From NCBI GenBank assembly GCA_016926315.1, contig JAFGOU010000462.1, positions 1-8,870 on the forward strand: DNA of 8,870 bases, in the 5' to 3' direction. Of the stretch, positions 1 through 5,862 are shown piece by piece; within the stretch, counting starts at the first letter, position 1, and every line of letters starts with the position of its first letter. This stretch comes from Chitinispirillaceae bacterium. GTDB lineage: Bacteria > Fibrobacterota > Chitinivibrionia > Chitinivibrionales > Chitinispirillaceae. A program made the position numbers and the translations under genes. The notes under the pieces are model-generated. The model was not told the origin of the DNA, searched no databases, and was given only the letters and a program-made list of their open reading frames with translations.

Positions 1-729
1 GCTCGAACCCTCGGGATGGGAGGTGATGCCGACTGCCCGTCCGGTGGTATCACTGACCTTCCAGGCCCAAATCGCGCCGTATCCCTGCATCGCCGGATTG
101 AGCGGAACCGTCTTATGTATCGCCAGCACGACCGTTCCCGCGGGCATCCTGCTGATATCGAAACTGCCTCCATTGTTATGCACGATGTTGGAGACGACGC
201 TGTCGAGGCCGAAATTAAAATACGTATGAAGTGGAGATGACGCGGGGATAAAATGCACCACCCGGTCTCCGCTCGTATTGGGGCCGTCCATTCTTCCAGG
301 CCACAAGGCGAAATATGATCTTGAGAGCAAATACGATCCCGCGCATGAACCGAACTGGCTTCCCCCATGGTAAAAATGGGCGCGGACAGTATTCTGACCG
401 GTTGTCCCGAGGCTTCGATAGTGCCCCATGCTCCCGCCGTGGTAATAAATGATGGCAAAGCGCGGCTCACCGTCGGGATACAGGAGCACGCCGTTATCGT
501 CATCGGCATTATGTACCATGATCGAAGTCTGCACTACCGTGTCCGAGTCAACGGACATCCACTCATGGGTAAATCCGACAAGGTCGAGGGCAGGCATCCT
601 GCCGGGTCCGCTCAGGTCAATGCCTTCATCGACAAAAACGTCTTTATAAAATCCTTCTATTGCCGCGGCATGGTAAACCTCGAAGACGGGAAACAGAAAA
701 AATATCGCTACAAAGCCCTTGATTTTCAT
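1..729 (-). CDS. Exported glutamine-amidotransferase-like protein (BPL_N type), 3' end beyond window
   Basis: The reading frame is open from an ATG at 729 to the left edge (243 residues, no stop), so the C-terminus is missing. An SD-like AGGGGAGG at 733-740 precedes the ATG, with tight spacing of three bases. Residues 1-23 look like a Sec signal peptide: MKIK, a hydrophobic run, then an AAA end. The mature part has the class-I glutamine-amidotransferase layout: a glycine-rich HGGSMG (about 97-102), a nucleophile-elbow-like FGSCAGS with Cys129, and SHPE with His238 and Glu240 near the visible end. Cys, His and Glu are the classical triad of this fold. The spacing and the GG...CAG...SHPE pattern fit the 'biotin-protein ligase N-terminal' (BPL_N) amidotransferase-like family, whose bacterial members mostly lack a known substrate. 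Export would place it outside the cytoplasm, unusual for a glutaminase domain. The family call is inference from motifs; hydrolase or peptidase activity with the same triad is possible. No strong promoter is visible upstream. Confidence 0.72.
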   Translation of the reverse strand, partial: MKIKGFVAIFFLFPVFEVYHAAAIEGFYKDVFVDEGIDLSGPGRMPALDLVGFTHEWMSVDSDTVVQTSIMVHNADDDNGVLLYPDGEPRFAIIYYHGGSMGHYRSLGTTGQNTVRAHFYHGGSQFGSCAGSYLLSRSYFALWPGRMDGPNTSGDRVVHFIPASSPLHTYFNFGLDSVVSNIVHNNGGSFDISRMPAGTVVLAIHKTVPLNPAMQGYGAIWAWKVSDTTGRAVGITSHPEGSS

Positions 730-777
730 TTTCCTCCCCTTACTAATGAAAACAATCCCGGACTTCACCCTCAAATG

Positions 778-801
778 AAAAAACCGTTTCTTTTCGCGGT
801 T
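778..801 (-). terminator. Weak Rho-independent-type hairpin with T-run (minus strand)
   Basis: On the minus strand AACCG (801-797) and CGGTT (786-782) form a 5-bp stem with a 10-base loop, and a run of six T (783-778) begins within the second arm. It lies between the element at 856-1047 and the gene starting at 729, so it could end or attenuate transcription arriving from the right. The stem is short, so this is a weak call. Confidence 0.25.
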
Positions 802-855
802 CTCCCCTTCTTGGCAATATAAGCAATAAACGATGGCTATTGAGCTTTTTTCAAT

Positions 856-1047
856 TATTAAACGTCTTATAATAGAATGCACCCCGTCACTCCGGCGAAA
901 GCCGGAGTCCAGAGATGAAAAGGCCGATAAAGCCTTTCCCTACTGGATCCCGGCTTCCGCCTGCCTGCGCGAAGCCGCTACGGCGAAGGCAGGCAGGGAT
1001 GACGACAAAAACGTTCCGGTGTGTAGATTACTATGAAACCGTTAATA
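856..1047. mobile_element. MITE-like element, family A, with ~27-bp terminal inverted repeats and TA ends
   Basis: The left end (856-882) and the reverse complement of the right end (1021-1047) match at 18 of 27 positions. The right end matches the left end of a second copy at 8786-8812 at 22 of 27, and the two left ends match at 23 of 27. Both termini read TA then TTAA, which fits TA target duplication as in IS630/Tc1-mariner-mobilised MITEs. Inside are a perfect hairpin with a GAAA loop (ACTCCGGC 889-896, GCCGGAGT 901-908) and a longer fold with arms GCCTGCCT (959-966) and AGGCAGGC (987-994) around GCCG-CTA-CGGC (974-984). There is no coding capacity, so movement would need a transposase elsewhere. 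It sits 21 bases past the stop of the gene ending at 1069. The TIR structure is seen directly; the transposon family is inference. Confidence 0.68.
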
Positions 1048-1068
1048 TTTCAGGCTGTTTTAAAAATC

Positions 1069-1686
1069 TCAGAATCCGATCAGGGTAATGAACTTTTTGC
1101 TCCTCGGTTCATAGAGCATCGGATAGGAGGCATAAACCGGATGAAGGGGAAAAACGAGGCAGCTGAAGCTCTTCTTTTTAAGCGTTGCCACGAAGGTGTC
1201 CGCTTCGGATACCGCTCGCTCCCTGGAATATCCAAGTGAATCCCGGTAAAACTCTTTTATGACACTGGGAAGGGACATCTCCGACGTCGTATCAAAAAGC
1301 CCCTCTCTTCTTTGATCGTCCAGGGAAACGGTTTTAACCAGTTTTTTAAGCGCCATGTCCAGATACCATTTCTCTTTACATTGCAGATATCCCCCGTCGC
1401 ACCAGGCAAGATTTTCGCTATCGGCGAACAGGCCATCCGCGGCGCTATCGTTGACCGCCTTGGAATAAATCACCTTCGTATCGCTGATGATTACACATGC
1501 CACCGAAAAAGGTCTCTTCCACGTTTCACCGGTGATGCGGCAGAAAATCGAATCATCCCTGCCATCCGCAGTGCAATCCGCGGTTATGATAAAAAGCGTA
1601 TCGACGGGACCGGCAGTGTCCATGGCGGCGTATACCGGACAGCCCGGGGCCGACAGTACAACCATTACCAGTCCTGCGATCATCAT
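1069..1686 (-). CDS. Putative exported protein of unknown function, ~205 residues
   Basis: I do not recognise a named family. The preferred start is the ATG at 1686, with AAGG eight bases upstream. A TTG at 1722 in the same frame would add 12 polar residues but has poor SD spacing. Residues 1-21 (from ATG 1686) form a signal peptide: hydrophobic IAGLVMVVL, then VYA-A as a likely signal peptidase I site. An APGC at 13-16 is a poor lipobox. The mature part keeps six cysteines (38, 49, 64, 96, 103, 176), so disulfides are possible in the cell envelope. TADCTADGRDDSI (35-47) resembles the Asp-rich calcium loop of FG-GAP/VCBS-type repeats and is followed by a strand-rich stretch; this likeness is weak inference. 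The C-terminal half is basic and helix-prone. A strong promoter lies about 100 bases upstream. The downstream neighbour on the same strand is also exported, but the element at 856-1047 separates them. Real gene likely; function unknown. Confidence 0.7.
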   Translation of the reverse strand: MMIAGLVMVVLSAPGCPVYAAMDTAGPVDTLFIITADCTADGRDDSIFCRITGETWKRPFSVACVIISDTKVIYSKAVNDSAADGLFADSENLAWCDGGYLQCKEKWYLDMALKKLVKTVSLDDQRREGLFDTTSEMSLPSVIKEFYRDSLGYSRERAVSEADTFVATLKKKSFSCLVFPLHPVYASYPMLYEPRSKKFITLIGF

Positions 1687-1791
1687 ATTCGGCGCCTTGT
1701 ATGACGTCCTTTTATCCGGCAACGCGGATCATGCCTGAACCGGAACATTCCAGAGCAACGATCCCTCCCCTGCCCGCATCAGGCTGCAACC

Positions 1792-1820
1792 AATATAGAA
1801 CAAACAATCTTTCGTGTCAA
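1792..1820 (-). promoter_or_regulatory. Sigma70-type promoter for the exported protein at 1069-1686
   Basis: Read on the minus strand, a perfect -35 TTGACA (1820-1815), a 17-base spacer (1814-1798) and a -10 TATATT (1797-1792, one base off consensus) are present. The predicted start is near 1785, giving a leader of about 100 bases to the ATG at 1686. A GC hairpin (GCCGCA 1826-1831, TGCGGC 1836-1841, loop TGAC) lies just upstream of the -35. This is the best-scoring promoter in the window by eye. Confidence 0.72.
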
Positions 1821-1943
1821 TCGTCGCCGCATGACTGCGGCCTTTCCGGAACGAGACACTGCGGAGGGAAAGGACTTTTTATCCTTACCCCATGAATTTT
1901 AGTATATTACCGCCGTACTTCCATTCGGGTACCGGCACCCTGT

Positions 1944-3140
1944 ATGAAAAAACCTTCCCCCACTTTCCGGCCTGACGAGCAATACGATATCGTCATTATC
2001 GGCGCGGGACCTGCCGGGCTCTGCGCCGGGCGGCACGTGCTGCATACCCGGAAAAATCCGTCCGTTCTCCTGCTCGATAAAACCATACCCTGGGAGCAGC
2101 CGATCCAGTGCGCCGAAGGGGTGGGGCGGCTCGGCCTTGAGGAGGCGCTCGGCACGGTAAAACCGTCCTGGATCAGGCAGGTCATCAGCAGTGCGCGTTT
2201 CCACGCGCCCGACGGATCCACCATTACCTATACCGATGCTACCAAAGGGTATATCATCAACCGCGCCCTCATGCAAAGGGACCTGGCGTCGGATCTTGAA
2301 AAGAAAGGCGTTGACTGTTGCTACAATGTGCGGGTGAACGCAATCGGCCCCGCCGACGGCGCGGCACGCACGCTCATTCTCGACAACGGTCGCACCCTGC
2401 GCGGCCGCGTGATCATCGACGCATCGGGTCCGGTCACGGGCCTTGCCCGGCATGAACGGATCGCCTGGAAACCGGCCGACCTCGAACCCGCGTATTTCAT
2501 TCTTGCCGAGCACATCGACCTGCCGGACGACACGGTGCATATCTACGTGGCGCGCGACCTCGCGCCGGGCGGCTATGCGTGGGTGTTCCCCCGGGGAGAA
2601 GGCGCTGCGAATATCGGCATCGTGGTGGGCAGCCGGTTCAAGGGGACGGTCAACATCCGTGGGCTGCTCGACGCGTTTCTCTCGCGCCATTTTCCCTCCA
2701 TCACCATTTCAGCGCGGTTTGCCGGGGCGATCCCCTGCGGCGGCCATAAAACCGGACCGATCACGCTGCCCCGTCTCATAAAAACAGGCGATGCCGCCAG
2801 CACGGTCAATCCCATCTCACGGGCGGGAATTTCGGAGGCAATGATCTGCGGCGGCCTTGCCGGCGATCACGCGCTGCTCATGTTCAGGGCAAAAAACGAG
2901 CGCGAAATGACCGGAATCGGAAAGTCATACGAGGCGATCTGGCGGACGAAACGGGGCGCGCGTCATGAAAAACTGTCAAAAGCGAAAAACTCCATGCTCG
3001 CGGTGCCGGACGGCGATTACAACAGCGCGGCGAAGTCGCTTTCCGCGATTCCCCGCGATGAACTCACCATGTCGAGAATATTCCGCACCGCGCTCGGCCG
3101 GTTTCCCCGGCTCGTGTGGGCGCTGAGACATTTAATGTAA
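1944..3140 (+). CDS. Geranylgeranyl-reductase-family FAD-dependent oxidoreductase
   Basis: This is a 398-residue flavoprotein of the geranylgeranyl reductase / digeranylgeranylglycerophospholipid reductase family, whose members saturate double bonds of isoprenoid chains (lipid, chlorophyll or quinone side chains) with FAD. Visible landmarks are the Rossmann dinucleotide site DIVIIGAGPAG (15-25), the family's active-site region PIQCAEGV (53-60), a VIIDASGP strand (156-163), the cavity motif GGYAWVFPRGEGAANIGI (209-226) and the second FAD motif GDAASTVNPISRAGISEAM (282-300). The usual AGxxxPxxGxGI there is altered to S...NPISRAGI, as in some bacterial and archaeal members. Length is normal. No membrane helix is seen. 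The ATG at 1944 is the first possible start after an in-frame TGA at 1893. No Shine-Dalgarno is visible, and a -10-like TATATT (1903-1908) without a good -35 would give a leader of about 30 bases. The substrate cannot be told. It is divergent from the exported protein on its left. Confidence 0.88.
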   Translation: MKKPSPTFRPDEQYDIVIIGAGPAGLCAGRHVLHTRKNPSVLLLDKTIPWEQPIQCAEGVGRLGLEEALGTVKPSWIRQVISSARFHAPDGSTITYTDATKGYIINRALMQRDLASDLEKKGVDCCYNVRVNAIGPADGAARTLILDNGRTLRGRVIIDASGPVTGLARHERIAWKPADLEPAYFILAEHIDLPDDTVHIYVARDLAPGGYAWVFPRGEGAANIGIVVGSRFKGTVNIRGLLDAFLSRHFPSITISARFAGAIPCGGHKTGPITLPRLIKTGDAASTVNPISRAGISEAMICGGLAGDHALLMFRAKNEREMTGIGKSYEAIWRTKRGARHEKLSKAKNSMLAVPDGDYNSAAKSLSAIPRDELTMSRIFRTALGRFPRLVWALRHLM

Positions 3141-3144
3141 AAAG

Positions 3145-3227
3145 GTTCAAAGTTTACCGTTGAACGTTTCCAGAAAGCAAAAAGATACCAACCCTCACCG
3201 TTCAACTGGTAACTGGTAACTTTCAAC
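3145..3227. repeat. Imperfect inverted repeat in a convergent intergenic gap
   Basis: The left arm 3145-3165 (GTTCAAAGTTTACC then GTTGAAC) pairs with the reverse complement of 3200-3227 (GTTGAAAGTTACC...AGTTGAAC). The right arm holds an extra internal tandem CTGGTAA-CTGGTAA (3206-3219). It fills almost the whole gap between two genes that converge (ending at 3140 and 3237), so it may act as a bidirectional transcription stop. No long T-run follows on either strand, so a folded small repeat element is an equally good reading. Confidence 0.5.
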
Positions 3228-3236
3228 TTATTTTAT

Positions 3237-4196
3237 TTACGCATCCACTCCCGCCATTTTCTCGTAAAACTTCACGAACTCCCACCGCTTCGGATCAGCG
3301 TCCGGCAGATTCATGAGCTCCATCGCCGCTTCGGGATGGCGGTTGAACATCCCCGCGATCATGTAGGGAATGTTGTATCCCCACTGGATCGTCCTCTGCA
3401 TGGGAATGATCTCCCTCCCGATGATGTCGAGAAGCGGCCGGATATCGAATTTTGGGTTTTTCAGGAACCCCATGAGCAGCTCCAGCGGGCAGTTGCCGGC
3501 AGCGCGGCCGAGGCCGTAGAGCGTGCCGTCGAGATAGTTGGCGTTCTTGATGATACCCTCGATGGTGTTGGCATAGGCGAGCTGCTGCTGGTTATGAAAA
3601 TGAACGCCGATCTCCTTGGTTTTCAGATACCGCTGGAACTTGTGCACCAGATAGTCAACGTCTTCGCTGTACAACGCCCCGAACGAGTCAACGATGTAGC
3701 AGGCGACGATCGTTGTCTCCTCCTCCACCTGCTGGACCGCCTCGTCGAGCTCGCGGTCGCGCTCGTGCGATATGGCCATGAAATTAATGGTCGCCACATA
3801 GCCGAGGGACGTGGCGTTGTTTGCCAGGTGGATCGCCTTGTCGATGTCTCTCACGTACGTGGCGATCCTGACCATGTCGACCACGCTCTGCTCCTTTGGC
3901 AACAGATCTTCGGCAACCGCCTTGTGCGCATCCTGCATGATGGCCAGCTTCGTTTCCGTCTCCACGCCATCCACGAGCCGTTTAAGAAGCTCGTCGTCGC
4001 AGAAGCGCCACACGCCGTATTTATCGGGAGAAAACATTTTTTTGCTGTTGCGATACCCTATTTCAACGACATCGACACCCGATGCGCATACTGCCTTGTA
4101 AATGTTACGGACGGTGTCGAACGTAAAGTGCGAGTCGTTCATCAGTCCGCCGTCGCGGATGGTGCAGTCGATCACTTTGATCTGAGGCCGGTACAT
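3237..4196 (-). CDS. Aldolase of the 4-hydroxy-2-oxovalerate aldolase / HMG-CoA lyase class (DRE-TIM)
   Basis: From the ATG at 4196 this is a 319-residue TIM-barrel metal-dependent aldolase or lyase, the class that cleaves or forms C-C bonds next to a pyruvate-type enolate. The N-terminal VIDCTIRDGG (8-17) carries the metal-binding Asp10 and catalytic Arg14-Asp15. His23 follows in the region of the DmpG general-base His. VHFHN holds the metal ligands His199 and His201. VDSFGALYSEDV (169-180) and GLGRAAGN (228-235) are the late barrel motifs. All key residues are present. This start puts the first motif eight residues in, as usual for the family, and AAGGAG lies nine bases upstream. The frame also opens at ATG 4310 (AGGAG nine bases upstream) and GTG 4346, adding an acidic tail. 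It is divergent from the glycosyltransferase at 4543. Members with an IRDGG motif are found in cell-surface glycan clusters, but the substrate here is not known. 'Aldolase class' is secure; the named reaction is not. Confidence 0.85.
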   Translation of the reverse strand: MYRPQIKVIDCTIRDGGLMNDSHFTFDTVRNIYKAVCASGVDVVEIGYRNSKKMFSPDKYGVWRFCDDELLKRLVDGVETETKLAIMQDAHKAVAEDLLPKEQSVVDMVRIATYVRDIDKAIHLANNATSLGYVATINFMAISHERDRELDEAVQQVEEETTIVACYIVDSFGALYSEDVDYLVHKFQRYLKTKEIGVHFHNQQQLAYANTIEGIIKNANYLDGTLYGLGRAAGNCPLELLMGFLKNPKFDIRPLLDIIGREIIPMQRTIQWGYNIPYMIAGMFNRHPEAAMELMNLPDADPKRWEFVKFYEKMAGVDA

Positions 4197-4507
4197 GGTC
4201 CTTTGCTCCTTTTCGCCTATCGTATCCGATTCATAGTATTCATCGCCTATATCGCCGAAAAAATCCTCCCGCGCGGGAAATGGCGGCAGGGTTTCGTTGC
4301 CACTGGCCATGTTACGACGCTCCTGTCCAGGCTCCCGTACAAGCACGATCCTGCCGGTGTGAAACGAAAACTTTTTTTAGAAAATACATCATCGGCACTC
4401 ATTCCATGGGATCGCGCCGAAAGGCGTTCCGCAGGGACAGATTCAGCTTCAATGCACTGCGTAACGTTATACCGGGTGCCTCAAATCGGCTGTTTTTGTT
4501 TTTTCTG
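4197..4507. other. Divergent intergenic region with possible 5' coding extension of the aldolase
   Basis: Between the preferred aldolase start and the promoter of the glycosyltransferase lie about 310 bases. The part 4197-4310 stays open in the aldolase frame and would encode a 38-residue acidic extension (rich in Asp, Glu, Tyr and Phe) from an ATG at 4310. The rest (4311-4507) holds no gene I can support, apart from an in-frame GTG at 4346. It contains T-runs on the plus strand at 4366-4378 and 4494-4505 without a strong preceding stem. No clear promoter for the aldolase was found. Confidence 0.45.
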
Positions 4508-4536
4508 TAGACTCAACGCGTTAGGCGTGATATACT
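4508..4536 (+). promoter_or_regulatory. Extended -10 promoter of the glycosyltransferase; start site at the ATG
   Basis: TAGACT (4508-4513, four of six matches to the -35 consensus), a 17-base spacer and TATACT (4531-4536) preceded by TGA (4528-4530), an extended -10 TGn. Transcription would begin six to seven bases after the -10, at about 4543, which is the A of the gene's ATG. No Shine-Dalgarno precedes that ATG, so the mRNA is probably leaderless. Confidence 0.6.
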
Positions 4537-4542
4537 AGAACC

Positions 4543-5655
4543 ATGATACCTGCAGCCATCATCCATGAGTGGCTTGTGACCGTCGCCGGGGCCGAGTCGG
4601 TGCTCCAGTCGATCCATAAGCTCTACCCGGGACGGATCTATACCCTGTTCCATGACCCGGACGGGCTTAAAGGCTCCCACTGGGAAAACGTGCCGGTCAT
4701 GACCTCGATCCTTCAACGTTTCCCGCTGGCGCGCAAACACCACCGCCTGTTCCTGCCGCTCTTTCCCATGGCCGTTGAACAGTTCGATCTGCGCCGTCAC
4801 AAGCTCATCATATCGTCCTCATACGCCGTGGCCAAGGGCGTGCTTAACTCATCGGACCAGCTCCACATTTGTTACTGTCACACGCCCATGCGGTATGTCT
4901 GGGACCTCACCTTCGAATACCTCGAGGCTGAGGGCATGAGCCGGGGCATGAAAAGCTTCCTCGTGCGCCTCGTGCTTCATTATATCCGAATGTGGGACAT
5001 GGTCTCATCCAACCGGGTCAATGAATTCGTGGCCAATTCCCACTACATCGCGCACCGGATAAAAAAATGCTACAACCGTGACGCGCGGGTGATCTATCCG
5101 CCGGTCGACGTTGACCAGTTCTATGTAAGCGACACCCGTGACGGCTATTTTATCACGGTTTCACGGCTGGTGGGCTACAAACGCATCGACATCATCATCC
5201 ATGCATTCAACGAGCTCAGGCTTCCGCTTGTAATCGTTGGCGATGGTCCGGCAATGAAAAAACTCAAGAGCATCGCCGGCCCGACCATCACTTTTACCGG
5301 CCACCAGAGCGGCGGCGAAGTCCGGAATCTTCTCTCCCGCGCCCGCGCCTTCGTATTCTCGGCCGAGGAAGACTTCGGCATCGTGAACGTCGAGGCGCAG
5401 GCATCGGGCCTGCCGGTCATCGCGTTCGGCAGGGGCGGCGCGCTCGAAACCGTTATCGACGGCGTCACCGGCCTGTTTTTTTACAAACAGGAAACCGTCT
5501 GCCTGGTCGACGTCATCAGAACATTTTTAAAGCAGGAGGACCGTTTCGATCCCCACGCGATCAGAAAAAACGCCGAGCTGTTCCCGCGAAGCCGGTTCGA
5601 AAGCGAGTTCAAGGCGTTTGTGGACGATGCATGGGAGAAGTTTCCGTATAAATAG
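4543..5655 (+). CDS. GT4 family glycosyltransferase, WbaZ-like (probable mannosyltransferase)
   Basis: A 370-residue cytoplasmic or membrane-peripheral GT-B glycosyltransferase of family GT4. It would transfer a sugar from a nucleotide donor to a lipid-linked or glycan acceptor during surface polysaccharide assembly. The N-terminus IIHEWLVTVAGAESVL (6-21) is the family's glycine-loop region and fixes the start at 4543. CYCHTPMRYVWD (110-121) and EFVANSHYIAHRI (161-173) are typical of the WbaZ-like subgroup. The C-terminal half has YFITVSRLVGYKRID (202-216) with donor-phosphate-binding Arg208 and Lys213, VGDGP (232-236), and the EX7E motif Glu276 to Glu284 in AEEDFGIVNVEAQASGLPVIAFG. Length is normal and the C-terminal helix looks complete. 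Its TAG stop (5653-5655) is supplied by the terminal repeat of the adjacent mobile element. It probably forms a single transcription unit, with its own promoter at 4508-4536. The WbaZ-like call is from motif memory; sugar and acceptor are unknown. Confidence 0.88.
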   Translation: MIPAAIIHEWLVTVAGAESVLQSIHKLYPGRIYTLFHDPDGLKGSHWENVPVMTSILQRFPLARKHHRLFLPLFPMAVEQFDLRRHKLIISSSYAVAKGVLNSSDQLHICYCHTPMRYVWDLTFEYLEAEGMSRGMKSFLVRLVLHYIRMWDMVSSNRVNEFVANSHYIAHRIKKCYNRDARVIYPPVDVDQFYVSDTRDGYFITVSRLVGYKRIDIIIHAFNELRLPLVIVGDGPAMKKLKSIAGPTITFTGHQSGGEVRNLLSRARAFVFSAEEDFGIVNVEAQASGLPVIAFGRGGALETVIDGVTGLFFYKQETVCLVDVIRTFLKQEDRFDPHAIRKNAELFPRSRFESEFKAFVDDAWEKFPYK

Positions 5656-5786
5656 TGCCCGTCCGGAAACCCCTGAATTTTGACATTCGTCATTCCGGCG
5701 AACGCCGGAATCAAGGTTTTTTCGCATACTGGATACCGGCTTGAGCCGGTATGACGTCAGCAGGGGGACTTTTCGGACAGACACTA
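5653..5786. mobile_element. MITE-like element, family B, at the glycosyltransferase stop codon
   Basis: The left end TAGTGCCCGTCCGGAAA (5653-5669) and the reverse complement of the right end TAGTGTCTGTCCGAAAA (5770-5786) agree at 14 of 17 positions. Both ends carry TA, fitting TA target duplication. Inside are two perfect 8-bp hairpins with 4-base loops: ATTCCGGC/GCCGGAAT (5692-5711) and ATACCGGC/GCCGGTAT (5733-5752). It is 134 bp long with no coding capacity. The TIR differs from that of the family A elements, but the first internal hairpin matches theirs. TAAATAGTGCC occurs at 5649-5659 and again at 5785-5795. Confidence 0.68.
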
Positions 5787-5820
5787 AATAGTGCCTTACC
5801 CATGCAATCACCATCCATCG

Positions 5821-5848
5821 TTTTCCCTTTTCCCCCGCTCAATATAAT
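5821..5848 (+). promoter_or_regulatory. Putative promoter of the 956-residue membrane protein
   Basis: A perfect -10 TATAAT (5843-5848) lies 14 bases before the ATG at 5863. A poor -35 (TTTTCC, 5821-5826) is 16 bases upstream of it. Transcription would start near 5855, leaving a leader of only about eight bases with a weak GAGA as possible Shine-Dalgarno. The perfect -10 is seen; the rest is inference. Confidence 0.42.
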
Positions 5849-5862
5849 TTTGTCGAGATACC

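Larger units (their letters stand above)
730..1068. other. Intergenic stretch of 339 bases between two minus-strand genes
   Basis: I see no credible gene here. The stretch holds the ribosome binding site of the gene that starts at 729, a weak hairpin followed by a T-run at 778-801 (reading minus), and a complete MITE-like element at 856-1047. The short plus-strand reading frames lack a ribosome binding site and run through the palindromic element. No convincing -35/-10 pair for the leftward gene was found. A TTGAAA on the minus strand (848-853) has only a poor -10 (GTTTAT) 17 bases further on. Confidence 0.6.

Noticed and set aside
367..822. 151-residue plus-strand frame
   Set aside because: Antisense to the amidotransferase-like gene, which has a signal peptide, ribosome site and triad.
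868..873. TATAAT in the left TIR of the family A element as promoter
   Set aside because: No -35 at correct spacing, and the second copy has CATAAT; it reads inward to no gene.
855..1035. Short plus-strand frames across the palindromes
   Set aside because: They translate the MITE-like element; no ribosome site or domain.
1639..1644. Lipobox in the exported protein (APGC)
   Set aside because: The -3 and -2 residues do not fit a lipobox consensus; a signal peptidase I cut at VYA-A is more likely.
1899..2690. 263-residue minus-strand frame
   Set aside because: Antisense to the reductase whose FAD motifs are intact; no recognisable domain.
4494..4505. T-run before the glycosyltransferase as terminator
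   Set aside because: No stable stem precedes it on the plus strand, and no plus-strand gene ends nearby.
3336..4538. 400-residue plus-strand reading frame
   Set aside because: Lies antisense to the aldolase with intact DRE-TIM motifs; the translation has no domain and is rich in residues mirroring the opposite strand. Shadow.
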